Source: Apostichopus parvimensis (Eukaryota > Echinodermata > Holothuroidea > Aspidochirotida > Stichopodidae). Taken from it: a stretch of DNA of 24,985 bases. The DNA lies in NCBI GenBank assembly GCA_000934455.1, contig JXUT01142842.1:1-24985 (forward strand), written 5' to 3'. The notes beneath the pieces were generated by a model. It worked only from the letters and a program-made list of their open reading frames with translations. It did not search any database and was not told where the DNA came from. A program made the position numbers and the translations under genes. Shown here one piece after another: positions 1 through 11,228 of the stretch (positions are counted from its first letter, which is position 1; each line of letters opens with the position of its first letter).

Positions 1-170
1 GGGGCGGGGAGGGTGTGTGTGTGTGTAACAGACTCAAACACAAGCGGGTAAAGTATCATGTTTGTAATTATGCTGTGCCACAGACCCAAACACTAACAAC
101 AGGACTTGTATAACAAGTCACATCACTTTGAAGGTGGATTCAAGTCACTGTATACCGGTCATTTTTCCTT
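1..170. other. Left-edge non-coding sequence with short GT microsatellite
   Basis: A G-rich start runs into a short (GT)n tract at about 12..26. The rest is unique-looking sequence leading into the 69-bp tandem array. No coding signal is visible. Confidence 0.6.
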
Positions 171-683
171 ACTCAAGTCGCAGTCACAGACTTGAAACAC
201 TGTATCATCTGTATGCAATGAAGAACTTTACAACTTCTTACTCAAGTCACAGTTACTGACTTGAATCAATGTTTTATATCTATGCAAAGAAGAACTTTAC
301 AACTTCTTACTCAAGTCACAGTCACAGACTTGAAACAATGTATTTTATCTATGCAATGAAGAACTTGACAACTTCTTACTCAAGTCACAGTCACGGACTT
401 GAAGCACTGTATCATCTCTATGCAGTGAAGAACTTTACAACTTCTTACTCAAGTCACAATCACTGACTTGAATCAATGTATCATCTATATGCAATGAAGA
501 ACTTTTCAACTTCTTACTCAAGTCACAGTCACTGACTTGAAACAATGTATTAGCTATACGCAGTGAAGAACTTTAAAACTTTTTACTCAAGTCACAGTCA
601 CAACATGAATCACTGTATTATCTATGCAGTGAACAACTTTATAATTTCTTACTCAAGTCACAGTCAATGACTTGAATTAAGTC
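171..683. repeat. 69-bp tandem repeat array, about 7.5 copies
   Basis: The word ACTCAAGTC recurs at 171, 240, 309, 378, 447, 516 and 585, exactly 69 bases apart, and again at 651 (spacing 66). Each unit carries an inverted repeat, at best TCAAGTCA / TGACTTGA around a 7-base spacer (copies near 447 and 516). The copy at 585 has lost the right arm. Because 69 is divisible by three, one frame stays open over several units (269..466) and gives a repetitive 23-residue peptide. That frame has no sign of being a gene and I treat it as a by-product of the period. Confidence 0.93.
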
Positions 684-689
684 AAGCCC

Positions 690-1440
690 TTGATATGAAG
701 ATGTGTAGACAAGTGTTTTTATTCGTCTCACCTACTGTATGTATAATTTAATTTCACGTGTTGTATATATCACGTACTGTAGCCTGCCGACTCATATATC
801 TATACATACTCTGTCTGCATTTACTAATAATTCAAAACATAAGTAAACAATGAGATATCCAAATTGTTCTGAACAAATAAATATTCAAAGATAATAAATG
901 ATAAATCTGTTGATAAAACATTTTAATAGTGTGTAGTATTCGTTTAAGAGCCACTAAACTAGTAATTCCATACTTATTTGATTACCTATATGACCGAGAC
1001 ACCAGTGATGCTAATTTCTAGCCAGAAAACTTATTGAAGGAGAAGCATACCCACACAACTTCAATGTGCTTTGTGATAGAAATACTTGTGAAGAACAACT
1101 TGCAAAAAACAGCATTGGATTTATTAATAGAATTTCAAGTAACATTTAGAAGTGCTAAAATAAACTGAACAAATACCTTTAGATATTCTTGTACCTTCAA
1201 ATGTTGGAGGTTCGTTGAAAAAAGCAAAACAGAAAATATTTCCAATTTCTCATCCTTGTATCTTACCTTAAACTAGTGACTGCAATCTTTTCATTTCTAC
1301 ATCCCTCACCCATCCCCCAAACAAAAAAGAAATATGACAAACAGGTTTTTAAAACCCTTGATAGGTAAATAACAACAAAACTGATCTCACTCGACACAAA
1401 ACCAATCAGTGACAAATCATTGTAAATGCAACGGAACAAC
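690..1440. other. Unannotated AT-rich stretch
   Basis: AT-rich sequence with no convincing ORF, RNA gene or recognisable transposon. A good minus-strand donor-like sequence (AAG/gtaagat, exon side ending at 1266) follows a short open frame, but no convincing exon can be delimited. Confidence 0.5.
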
Positions 1441-1446
1441 ACGATC

Positions 1447-1498
1447 AGAGGAAGAGGAGGGAAAAGGGAGGGGGAAGGGGAGGGGGAAGGGGAGGAGT
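1447..1498. repeat. Polypurine low-complexity tract with repeated G-runs
   Basis: An uninterrupted purine strand with runs of 3 to 5 G separated by A or AA. It gives a Pro/Ser-rich spurious frame on the minus strand. The G-run spacing would allow a G-quadruplex on the plus strand. Confidence 0.85.
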
Positions 1499-1499
1499 A

Positions 1500-2700
1500 A
1501 CAGAAAAGAAATGTGCTGCAAAAACAGCAACTTACAGTTCCTGTGATTGGCAAAATTGTCAATATTTGCTGTACTTCTGAATAATCTCGATGTCTTGAAT
1601 ATTACAACCAGGATACCTGCAACAGCCTTGACTATAATGCCCAGTCCATAGTGCCTGAGCAGCGGAAATGCAATGGGAATCTAATTCAATTTTCCTGTTC
1701 GCTCCTACCCTTAGAAAGTTCAACACAATCTTCAGTTACTTACTAATAGCAACTTCTTGGCAGGGTGCATTAGGATCAATCGCATGGGCACTGAAATCAG
1801 AAACCACCCCTCACAGAGTCGAAATACTGCGGTGCTGAAACAGATGTCTAACGTCCAGTGCAGTGTCGTTGCATTTTGTAGTCCGTAATTAAATGACAAT
1901 TCTCACACTGCCACTTAATATTGACATTTGTATTATGTTTGTTTCTTCCAGTTCGACAGTTTCGAATAAACTCCACTGCACAGAAAGTGGGAAATTCCTG
2001 GGCTGATTAAATATACTTTCTCCCTAGCTGTTTAAGAATTAGCTTAAAACAAAATTAAGTTTATTAATGGGCTACATGTGAAAGCAAAAAACATATTTAT
2101 CTGTTGATATATGTTTAGTTTTTACAGATCTTAATTATAAACACATACTGTTGAAGGTGATCAATAGGGAGAGTGTTGCACGAGGGAGACGAAATGATAA
2201 CGGTCGACTCAGTCCCCACATACGGTTTGTGAAATTATGTGACCTATATTTAAATTGGATCAATCAGTGTGAAAAGACTTTCAATTTAGAAATCTGCGCG
2301 TAGAAGCACGTTTACACGAACCACAAGAGTGCGATCCTCCTTCCTTGTTTAAATGGACCAATCAATACAGGCTGCAGTCATGTGACAAAATGCAGTTTCG
2401 CCTTTCACGCACATGGCAAGGCACAGTACGTGTCAAGTGACTGCGCGGGTTTCTATGTCTAAGCCTCTGAGGATGGGATGATCTTAATTGTGAGCTCAAT
2501 GTTGGGGTCAGGACATTGATGAAGCAGACTTGAAGCTTTAAGGCTTTGTGATTCTTTTTCAGCTCAGTTAAACCTGATTGATTATAGCAACTTAAAAAAA
2601 AGTTTTTAAAAAGAATTGTCCAAGAATTATTTATAGTCAGAACCATACCACCAGAGAGTTTTAATTGCCAACCATTAATTGCACAGATATTTTCAGAGCT
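1500..2700. other. Non-coding stretch, one weak exon candidate
   Basis: There is no recognisable gene. At 1744..1790 on the minus strand a 47-base segment lies between an acceptor-like sequence (TTTCTGATTTCAG) and a strong donor (GTAAGTAAC). One frame reads AHAIDPNAPCQEVAI. It would not continue in frame from the phase-0 first exon at 3424..3576, so I do not join them. Confidence 0.35.
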
Positions 2701-2701
2701 C

Positions 2702-2967
2702 TAATATGGACAACAGCCAAGCTAATCACTGATTTATGATTTCTACAATATGTAACTCTTCTGATTACAGTTGATATTAATATGGACAATAACCAAGCCA
2801 ATCACTGATCTAGGATTTCTACAATATGTACTCTTCTAATTACAGTGGATATTAATATGGACAACAACCAAGCTAATCACTGATTTAGTATTCTACAATA
2901 TGTAACTCTTCTAATTACAGTGGATATTGATTTCTACAATATGCAACTGTTCTAATTGCAGTATATA
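2702..2967. repeat. 75/76-bp tandem repeat, about 3.5 copies
   Basis: TAATATGG starts units at 2702, 2778 and 2853. Each unit contains AATCACTGAT, TTCTACAATATG and CTCTTCTAATTACAG at matching offsets. A partial fourth copy (TTCTACAATATGCAAC onward) ends near 2967. The copies carry small indels and substitutions, so the array is not fresh. Confidence 0.9.
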
Positions 2968-2969
2968 TT

Positions 2970-3423
2970 TTAAAAAAATCAATTAAGAAAAAATTTAATC
3001 TCTGCTCTTTAAATTTATTTCTTGATTGTCACACAAGAATGATTAATTCTTTCACTTATTTTATTGTTTTTGGGTGATATTTGTCATAACTGCAATGAAA
3101 ATATGGTGCTTCTTTGGCTGTACTTCAATCTCCACCGTTCTAATATACCAAATGCCATTCTTGTACAACAGAACGCACAATTAAGCCCAAAAAATATATA
3201 TACACCAAAACCCAATTGGAAGATCTGGACTTTGTGACAAAAATCAAGCCAGTGATAATCATTCAGTTTGTATACTCTTTGTTTCAGTATTTGTCGAGTA
3301 AACGAGTTGATCTCCAGTTTCATGCTGTTTAAAGAGAGTGACCATTGTGTACACACACTAAGCTATAGAATGGATGGACTTGCAGTAATAGGTAATAGGT
3401 ACTGTAAGGATAGCCGGGCTTAC
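2970..3423. other. Probable intron or intergenic sequence
   Basis: AT-rich sequence immediately downstream, on the minus strand, of the donor that ends the exon at 3424. Open frames here have no protein-like composition. If the exon call is right, this is the start of its first intron, which continues past the left edge of the window or to an unrecognised exon. Confidence 0.45.
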
Positions 3424-3576
3424 GTGCTGCAAAGACCACCTCCTCTTGAGTTTGACATTGTTGTTATCTTCCCCACCAAACGATACACGTTTCTCAGGTT
3501 TGCTGTGTCGTTTCTTCTTGTCTCTCCTTAAAGTAACTGGAGGAGGTTCCTGGGTCTCCTGGCTGACTTCCTCCAT
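3424..3576 (-). CDS. First coding exon, 51 codons, RVxF motif; family unknown
   Basis: The start ATG at 3576 sits in an optimal initiation context (GCGGCCATGG). The frame runs 51 codons and ends in CAC followed by a consensus donor, GTAAGC, exactly at a codon boundary (phase 0). Composition is strongly coding-like: an acidic/Gln/Pro start (MEEVSQETQEPPP), a basic block (RRDKKKRHSK, residues 18-27), then KRVSFGGEDNNN (29-40) and KLKRRWSLQH. RVSF at residues 30-33 matches the RVxF docking class for protein phosphatase 1, and RWS/RHS look like basophilic kinase sites. Past the donor the frame soon loses this character. It could be an alternative first exon of the gene with the 7697..8143 exon (both donors are phase 0) or a separate gene. 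I do not recognise the product. Confidence 0.68.
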
Positions 3577-3638
3577 GGCCGCTCAACCTCTCGCCTAAAT
3601 CTTATATCTTTAATACAAAATCCAAATCTTTGGACGAA

Positions 3639-3681
<43 letters not shown>

Positions 3682-3800
3682 CGTTTTAGTTTATCTCTGA
3701 CAAAAGTAAACGAATAGCATGGCAACCTTGTATGTTCGTTCCATGGAAAATCTGGAGTGTTCGCACTGTTTATAGTTCCTCTCCTTCTTATAAAAGGTGG
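3577..3800 (-). promoter_or_regulatory. Putative 5' UTR and promoter of the 3576 first exon
   Basis: This is the sequence upstream of the well-placed ATG at 3576. It contains a (GA)n tract on the coding strand (3642..3681) and, farther up, 3787..3796 (CTTTTATAAG on the minus strand). The same site read on the plus strand is TATAAAAG (3789..3796), a canonical TATA box facing the other way. Either orientation or bidirectional use is possible; no transcription start can be fixed from sequence. Confidence 0.35.
3642..3681. repeat. (CT)n/(GA)n microsatellite
   Basis: Near-perfect CT dinucleotide repeat with one A interruption. It lies in the presumed 5' UTR or proximal promoter of the minus-strand first exon, where it would be transcribed as GA repeats. 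Confidence 0.95.
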
Positions 3801-6800
3801 TTAATATCCAATCTGTTCAAAAGTTAAATTTATCCAACAGGGAAGGAAGTTTGACCTTTTCTAAGGCAAACATTTCTCCTGGATTTTTATTGGTAGTTGA
3901 TAAATAAAGGCAGTTTCTTTTTGGTTTGTTGTCTACACCATAATGGTAATATCAGCATGTTGATATAGACTAGGTGTATACACTTTTCAAGGATCAATGA
4001 TAATTGGTTTGGTTTGAAAAATAACTGATCACTTAGCAGTCTTGGTAAACCACTCCACAGCCTCTTCAAACCATCGTTGACAACTGCAGAGTCGAAATAT
4101 CTCCCAAGAAATATGAAATCTGACTGCATGAACTCCAAAACGTTAGTCAGTACCATCAAACTTGAAAACTGACTCCATCAAGTGTTTATGATCAGACATT
4201 AAACTCAAAACTAAACCACAATTTTGTCTCTCTCTCTGCGGTCTAGACATCTATCTAAATGGGTTTTGTTTTTATTTTTGTCTTAATTTTTTCTTTTTAT
4301 TTGAAGTTACCGCTTTTGAGTGTGATGTTTTCACACACTTTAATACTAAAGCCCCATATCAGTGCAGGTCACTACCGCAGCGTAAAGGGTATGAAGACTC
4401 GCGCAAAAAGAAACGTCTAATGCCGGTAATCTGACCTAGTTACGAAAGAGGTGTAACAGACGTGTTAGACACCACCATCGATCCCAGAAAATACGCACAC
4501 AGCTGGCTACCTTCGGTAATTAGACACTAGTGTACAGCCATTACATACAGCTGTGGTCAACACCCATAGCACAGTGAACAAACGATACAGCGATGGACAT
4601 CTCAGGTCCAGCTAAAGATAACAAGGTATCACGTTTCATTACTGTCTGCATTTTGTAGCGACAAGCCGAAAACTTCACTTGCAAGCAACGGAAAGTTAAC
4701 TTTTTCAGAGCGCAGCTCGCGGTTTGGGGCGAGTCTTCAATGCCTTTAAGTAATTTAAATTTCACTTCCAATATAGAAAAATAAAAGAGCAAACAAACTG
4801 TGATGTTAGTTTGAAAATTTGGCCTTTGTATGTTTCTTAATGCAATTAGTACAACTATGGAAAATGTTCCGGGCAAGAAAGTTTTCGAAACTAATCATAG
4901 AGTGCTCGTCAATTAAAATTCAATTGATGATGAAGGAATGCAACCTTCCAAAAGTTTGAGTGATGGTAGGTATGTTGTGCCAAATTGGCTAAAAAACATA
5001 TACAACCTGCCTAAAAAGTTACAAACCATAACTATACATTTCTATCCAAAAAAATAAATGTAACTCCTGCAAAAGATGAAGCAGTTTAAAAATTGTCCAA
5101 GCTCTGAAATTTTATATGGAAATCCCAATTGATTCATATGAACTATACTTCCAGAAGAAATGTCACACTGTCAATTAATGTTCAAGAAGATCAGGCTAGG
5201 TGAATATTGTCGTTTTATTCCAACACAAATGCAGCTATCGCTTCCAATCGTCATGCCAGTGTTCACTATATTAATCGTTTTTAACCGTACAATGGGTTGT
5301 TGTCATGCATGCAGGTTTGTTGTATACATGTATATTGCAACCTAAAAGCATGATAAATCAACAATTTAACACCTCCTCTACATTAAACAAAGAGTAACCT
5401 GTTTAACTGCTGTTATTGATACAATGTTTTGCTTGTATTTGATTAAGCAGACCTTAACACAGCTATTTACAGTATGTTGTACTTGACAGAGGTATTGATC
5501 ATGTTAGTCCAAAGGTGGCACATAAAATTTATATTCATCTCACAGTGTTTGGGTGCCCTCTTGTGTCACCTCTTGCATGGTTGTTGTGATTTATTTTGTG
5601 GCCGATATCAAAATTTCTCAGAATAGGGGGCATGAGAGACAACTATCAGCAGACACTGAAATAGTGGTGAATTAAAAATAAAACATCGGTAAAAAATATC
5701 AAATAGCCATGTGAGTGTGCTTCGTTTACCACTGTATGCTTTGTTTTAAAAAAAATAATGTTTATGGCTAACCCTTAGTACCAAAGATATTTCAGATTGG
5801 CAGGTTCCCCTTTCCCTTCCCCTTTCCCCTCCCCCTCTGCAGGTACCTCTTCCTGGGCAAGGCATACCCCCTACCTCCGTTGGTTGTCTTCTTTGTTTAA
5901 ATGCAAGAATCAATTACACTTCCGGACTATTAAACTCCAATGGTTGCTTTGCAGAACCATATATTCCACATCCAATTTGATTCACTCTGGAAATTACTAG
6001 CGCATTGCTTTGTGAAATCAACTACATTGTGGATGGTTGCTATGGATACTAACAGATCTTCTCAAGACTATAGATACACAGTACCTTCAATTTATGCCAA
6101 ACGTTTAGCAAACACAGTGAAAATAAAATATCTTTAAATTACCATATCCTAAAGAAACTATTAGAGCTCCTCACTTAATTGTCATGTTTGACAATATGCC
6201 TTAAGTCTAATTTATCAATTGAGGTTCAGGTGTTTAATAGCAAAAAACAAATCAGCTCATTTGAATATTAGTCACTCACTTTATAGTAATTGAAGACTAA
6301 CCCCTGGTCGAAACATATCAACGGTCACATGATTCCATATTAAACCATGCAGCTAAGCACCCATTATTAGCCTCTTTTAACATCTTTTACAGCAATGGAG
6401 CTTATTACCACCTGCAGGCTTTATTTATGGCACATTATACATTGCTTTATAATCAAACAGTTCTTTTAATGTAAGTTCTTTCCAGGAAAAATATTTCCCT
6501 GTAACATGATTTCGAACGGTTCCTTCTGGAAAAACCCATCTGCTACCCGAGATGTAAATTTATGTTAATTTCAAAAGCAGGACTAACAGGGGAAAATTTG
6601 TAGAGTGAAATCTTGTTCAATAATGTCTCAACGTGAATAGAGAGAAGAGAATTTGGCATTCAAAGATATCTGTCAAGAACCTTTTGAAGGAGTATAGAAA
6701 TCGCTGAAGTGGGACCCAGTTTCTTTGTTTTTTAATGCCTTTGTCAATAATGTTTTTCTCTTTATTTTTTCCCCTTCAGGTGGATCATGCATCATGCAAT

Positions 6801-7264
6801 TGCCACAAACAATTGTACAGTATTTAGAAGCATTGCTGCATGCAAATGGACTATGGTTTATAAAGGGAGTGTTTCCTTGTGATACATAAAATGATGCGAG
6901 TAGGAAACATCATCCAAATAGGAAACCAACTTCAATACACTCCTTGATAATCAGGACACTTGATGGATGACTGGCAGGGTAATGGAAGAGGGTTCAATCC
7001 ATAGAGGCTACAGATTTCCAGGAGCAGCACTGGGAAATACAACAAAGTCATCTTAAAACTTAACAAACTTTCCCCTGCAGATTCGCTACCACAAATTCCA
7101 GTATTTGAAACTTTTGCAACAGAAGGGCTATTTGTGAATAATAAAGAGGGCACTTTTAAAGTAAAAACGATTTAAGGGAACTTAAATTACAAACTGAAGA
7201 AAGGGTACTTTCTAATGTAAAACATGGCAATTCTTATTTATGAAAGGAGTACTTTTGATGAAGA
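3801..7264. other. Long stretch without recognisable genes
   Basis: This is intron (if the exons at 7697 and 3424 belong to one gene) or intergenic sequence. The 111-codon minus-strand frame at 4541..4876 lacks splice signals and protein-like composition. The local region 4330..4760 is somewhat richer in CpG than its surroundings, but I cannot assign it. The only structured element I see is the C-rich tract at 5805..5840. Confidence 0.5.
5805..5840. repeat. Pyrimidine-rich tract with five C-runs
   Basis: Runs of 3 to 5 C separated by T, TT or TTT. The complementary strand has the G-run spacing expected for a G-quadruplex and this strand that of an i-motif. No gene is attached to it. Confidence 0.75.
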
Positions 7265-7272
7265 AAAAAAAT

Positions 7273-7288
7273 TGGGGGAGGGGGGGGG
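7273..7288. repeat. Poly-G run
   Basis: Two G-runs of 5 and 10 separated by one A. Low complexity only. Confidence 0.9.
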
Positions 7289-7492
7289 CTCATGCCACCT
7301 GTGGCCCCATGGCTCTGCAGCACCTGGTGGTTGCATAACTGAGCTGGATAATTCAAGATTCATATAAACAAGGTCTGGATAAACATTTTTTTGTCTTTTT
7401 AATACATACTGGAAAGGACATAAACCCACATAAGCACACTAGCCAAGGTACTTCACAATGGCTGATTGCAAAGAAACAGGAAGTCCATGAGT

Positions 7493-7514
7493 GGGGGTGG
7501 GGGGGGGGGGGGGG
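7493..7514. repeat. Poly-G run, 16 consecutive G
   Basis: GGGGGT followed by sixteen G residues. It lies about 180 bases downstream of the donor of the minus-strand exon, so it would be poly-C in the intron RNA. Length may be unreliable in an assembly. Confidence 0.9.
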
Positions 7515-7696
7515 AAGAAGTTGCAGGGGTAAAATGTTACTAATTATTACATGTTAGATGAGTGGAGTCTATATGTTGAGTGGGAGACTAGAAACAGATC
7601 TGAAATAAGTTTGCAACATTTAAACGGAGACAAGTAAGGTGAGGAGGAATGAATGAGAAATTCCTTAGAATCGTTTATAAGATCTTCATTTCTTAC

Positions 7697-8143
7697 CTTC
7701 CTATCGAAGCTGTCGTATCCGTCTAGGCCAGCGGAGGTCGGCAATCTCTGTTCGCTTCTGCTCCTCTTCATACCGTGAATTTCCTGGTCGTCTGAATCGG
7801 AACTGTCGCACAGCATGATCGTCGGGGGCATCAACAAGTTTGGATTGATGCCGTCTGCCGATAGGGACGAAAGAGGTCTCGTCTGCGACGACTTCCTGTT
7901 GGACGTTTTCTCCCTCCTCCGTACCTCCGCGCATTCTTTCTCTTTCTCTTTGGCTTTCTTCTCCTTCTTCACATGGTGATGACTAGACGCTACCTTGCTC
8001 AGATTCTTCAAGCTCCCCCATAGTTTGGCCTTCCTTTTTTTCTTCTTCTTCTGCTTCTCGGGATAAAGTACTTCTCCATCCTCCATGAATTCTGCCTCCT
8101 CTGAGTCATCCATTACAGCTCTCGCATCGTCATGTTCAGATAC
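7697..8143 (-). CDS. Internal coding exon, 149 codons, Lys/Glu/Ser-rich; unknown family
   Basis: This is the best-supported exon in the window. On the minus strand a pyrimidine-rich tract ends in CTGTTTATAG, then the frame opens with VSEHDDARAV and continues through MDDSEEAEFMEDGEVLYPEK. It ends at GAT AGG AAG followed by the donor GTAAGAAATG. Both borders fall between codons (phase 0-0). Features by residue of the exon: an acidic N-terminal part (1-30); a lysine run KKKKKRK (about 32-38); LWGSLKNLSKV (41-51); a basic/acidic charged block rich in K and E (58-80); a Ser/Thr-rich segment; DSSDSDDQE (113-121), a casein-kinase-2-like acidic serine cluster; and RSRSEQRLP. There are no transmembrane segments or signal peptide. 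It looks intrinsically disordered, as in nuclear or cytoskeletal scaffold proteins. The in-frame ATG at 8113 could be an internal methionine. I cannot name the family. Confidence 0.8.
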
Positions 8144-10570
8144 CTATAAACAGACGAGGAAATGACAAAAACATGAAAAGAGATAGAGAGTGAAAGTAAA
8201 GAACCTTAATTATTTGCCCTTTAAACTGTAAAACTAGAAGACAAGAAAAATTTGAAAGGAACGCTATTCTTCTTGGATCCTAACTATCAACTAGTCTCAT
8301 GAACCCACCTGCTGATAAATTTATGCTTTGCTTCACTATATGGATTTAAAACAACAGTATATGTATGATATTAATATCAATTTAAATTCCCATTTAACAA
8401 AACACTTTTAATAAAAATAACAATCCAAACATACAACAACAAAAAAAAGAAAAAAAAAAGAGCAAAACACTGTTGACACATTTTAGATACAAATTGTTAT
8501 TCGAGGCTGTAGCTACAGTATATCGGTAAACATCTCTTCTTTGAGATTGTATCTGATTGTGTACCGAAATGCGCAATCCCATCTTTTAATTTTGTGGCAA
8601 ATGTTCAGCTGGAGAGAAGTTGATGATAAACAGCTGAATACACGGCGATGCATTTATGTCTATTGCTACCAACATTTGTACATGCACACTTCGTATCCCC
8701 TGATGCACTGTTACCCAGGGTTACGCACTATCCCATACTGGTTGTTTATAGACTGTGACATGTAAACAAGTAACGGTACGAACAAAGCCGAGATGTTTTA
8801 GGATATATTACTGGTCCTTCTTGGGATGACGTAGGCTACTAGTCTACAGTATTGGAAACACTGATGAATTTCCACGGAACTAATATACTAGTAGAAAACT
8901 GCCGATTTCTCGATAGCAGCTGTTCGGAAATTGGAGGACCGAACACTTCTGATACGTTAGAGGTACTTGACAATGAAATGAGAAGTCAAAGAACCTGCTG
9001 ACATTTTTCCATTTTTATATATTTTTTAATTAATTTCAGCTTTTTTTACAAATTTTTTATAAATGTTTTGATTTTGATGATTTTTTCAGCATGGTGTTTT
9101 ACTGCGAGGACAGTGAATTACCTAGTGAACCTGGTTCAGATTACGTGCAAGGAATTTTCTAGCTTTGCTTGTCTATTTATATTGTCCACCTGACATACAA
9201 AAATATTCAAATAAGATCGGGAAGACTGACAGTGAGAGACTTTTTCATTTAAATAATAATTCAGTGTCACATAGGAGACTATTACTGGATAGAATTGTCT
9301 TATGCACACAATTAATTGATTTGTCTGTGATGGTCGTAAAGTAAACAAAAATGCTAACTTTTCTCTAGGTTTATTGAATATTCATTTTAAGACTTCTTGA
9401 TCCATTCTTAATAACCACAGCCATCTATCCCTACCCCCCCCCACCCACACACACCTCACTCCTGCCATCATCCCTCACACCACACAGAAACGCACTCCAT
9501 TAAAACTTCACTCACAAAAGTATGGAAATGACAATTCAATGAAAAATTAAAATCCCACAAATTAAACTAGTTTCATTGGTTTATAGATTTGCCAATCAAG
9601 CCTGCCAATTTCAGGGCTTATCAAAAATTAAACTTCAAATTGAAATTTCTTTCATGAATAGTTGATTACAACGTGTCAGATTTCTGTTTGTGGGTATTAA
9701 CATTTGTATGAGATTCCAACCTCAGTCTGCATGAATGCATACATATCCATACTAATTTTTTGTGGCACTGTGGGAAATATTGACGGGTATATACACTATC
9801 AGGATGGCTTACAGATATACCAGCAAATGTGCCTATGATTACAGTCAGTAGGACCAACCTTTGCGATGAGAGGCTATAGAAATGTATGTATCATATTACC
9901 ATCACTGGCAGGAGAACAGTTTCAGATGTAGGGTATATAAAACGCAGTACTTTTACAACCAATTGTATAAAACCGGTTCTAGCTCAGATAAATTACATAA
10001 AAGTAAACAAATCCACCCTACGGTATTATGCAAAAAATATCTTTCCATTTCAACTACATGCTGTCAAGTGGCAAAATTGCAACTCTTAATGCTGAAAATT
10101 TTCAACAAATTTCAAAATACATTGGTTAATGCTGATCCACTCATTTTTTTTTTACAAAAGGTTCACACCCTAATACAAATGTAAGGTTCCAATCTTGCAT
10201 CACATATCTACACATATGAAAAAATTCTGGATGTACAGTATTGGTAATATATATTCCAAAACTTACTGGTTTCGATATTTATGAGTGTCTCCCTTACCTG
10301 TCTCCTCACAACCTCAGCACTCTAGTTCTACCTTGCCTAGAATGAACGGGTAATCTTTTGTCATTCCTCAAAGTCTATTAATTTTTTTCAAGCTTCTGGA
10401 TGTCAATGATTAATATATAGCTATAAATTTAATCCTTACTCAATTTATCGTTATTTGCTATCGCATTTATGGCATTCTTGCTACTGATAATACTTTCCTG
10501 AGGTCCTACAGATACTGGCACAGTATCCTGAGGCATGGTAGTGTGAGAGTGCTGTGGTTGTGAGCAGGGA
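8144..10570. other. Probable intron, nothing recognisable
   Basis: AT-rich, with an A-rich patch near 8440..8460, a poly-T-rich patch near 9000..9060 and a C/A-rich low-complexity patch at 9430..9485. No open frame has coding composition. It lies directly upstream (minus strand) of the acceptor at 8144, so the part nearest that site is intron if the exon call is right. Confidence 0.5.
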
Positions 10571-10584
10571 GGTAGGGAGCTTCC

Positions 10585-10965
10585 AAAAGTGGGGGGGGGC
10601 ACAACAATAGAGGGGCACTTTCTCATTCCACCACTCGTTAGGCTATAAACCGATACACACCGGCCATATCACTTAAATATATAAGATGTGTTAGTATATG
10701 CTATCAATACTATTTATTGAGAGTGTTTATTGTTAACCGTGCTACAAAAAGATATGGGATGGCATTTTAAAAATAGCATGTACAGACTAAAAATAATTAA
10801 TTGAAATAAAATATTAAAATTAACAAAGGCTTAAGATATCCAAAAGACAGTTCTTCATCAAAGGGGCACATTTTTTTTTGCCAGTAGGGCACATTTGCTA
10901 TTTTGGAAAAAAGTGGGGGAACGTGCCCCTAGTGCCCCCCCCCTGCTCCTACCCCCAGGTGATGA
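10585..10965. repeat. Two fragments of a dispersed G-run/GGGCAC repeat
   Basis: Around 10585..10620 (CCAAAAGTGGGGGGGGGCAC then GAGGGGCACTTT) and around 10860..10955 (AGGGGCACATTTTT, then TTGGAAAAAAGTGGGGGAACG and GTGCCCC), the same elements recur in the same orientation with about 270 bases between them. This is consistent with one decayed repetitive element or two fragments. The minus-strand frames across it (Gly/Arg/Pro-rich) are products of the G-runs. Confidence 0.4.
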
Positions 10966-11228
10966 GCGATGAAGGAAGTAAAGTATTAATCTTTCATTTA
11001 CTATAGGCTTGCCTAGATGTGATTGAGGTATATATGGCACAGACAACATTTCTTCTCTGTTTAACCAAGTTGCAAGCTAACACTGAAAATCTTTCAAAAT
11101 CAGCTGAGCTCAGACTTTCTTACACAAGCAAGTCTTGGATGTATTCAACAGATATCAGTTTGACATCGCCTGTAACATTTTGTTTTAAAGTAAAAGATAT
11201 ATTCATACCATATTGCCTTCATCATTAC

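Noticed and set aside
269-466. 65-codon plus frame with repeated SYSSHSH-type peptide
   Set aside because: It is generated by the 69-bp tandem array, whose period is a multiple of three. No start context, splice signal or non-repetitive part supports a gene.
1263-1562. 99-codon minus frame, Ser/Pro-rich
   Set aside because: The Ser/Pro block is the translation of the polypurine tract at 1447..1498; the rest has no recognisable domain.
3528-3725. 65-codon minus frame with RERERERE
   Set aside because: It is a translation of the (GA)n microsatellite in the presumed 5' UTR and overlaps the better first exon in another frame.
4541-4876. 111-codon minus frame, one of the longer ones in the window
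   Set aside because: No splice borders, no Kozak support and no protein-like motif. A frame of this length is expected by chance somewhere in 25 kb.
10429-10626. 65-codon minus frame, Pro/Ser-rich
   Set aside because: Its N-terminal part is the G-run repeat near 10590, and the ATG lies in repeat sequence. No splice evidence.
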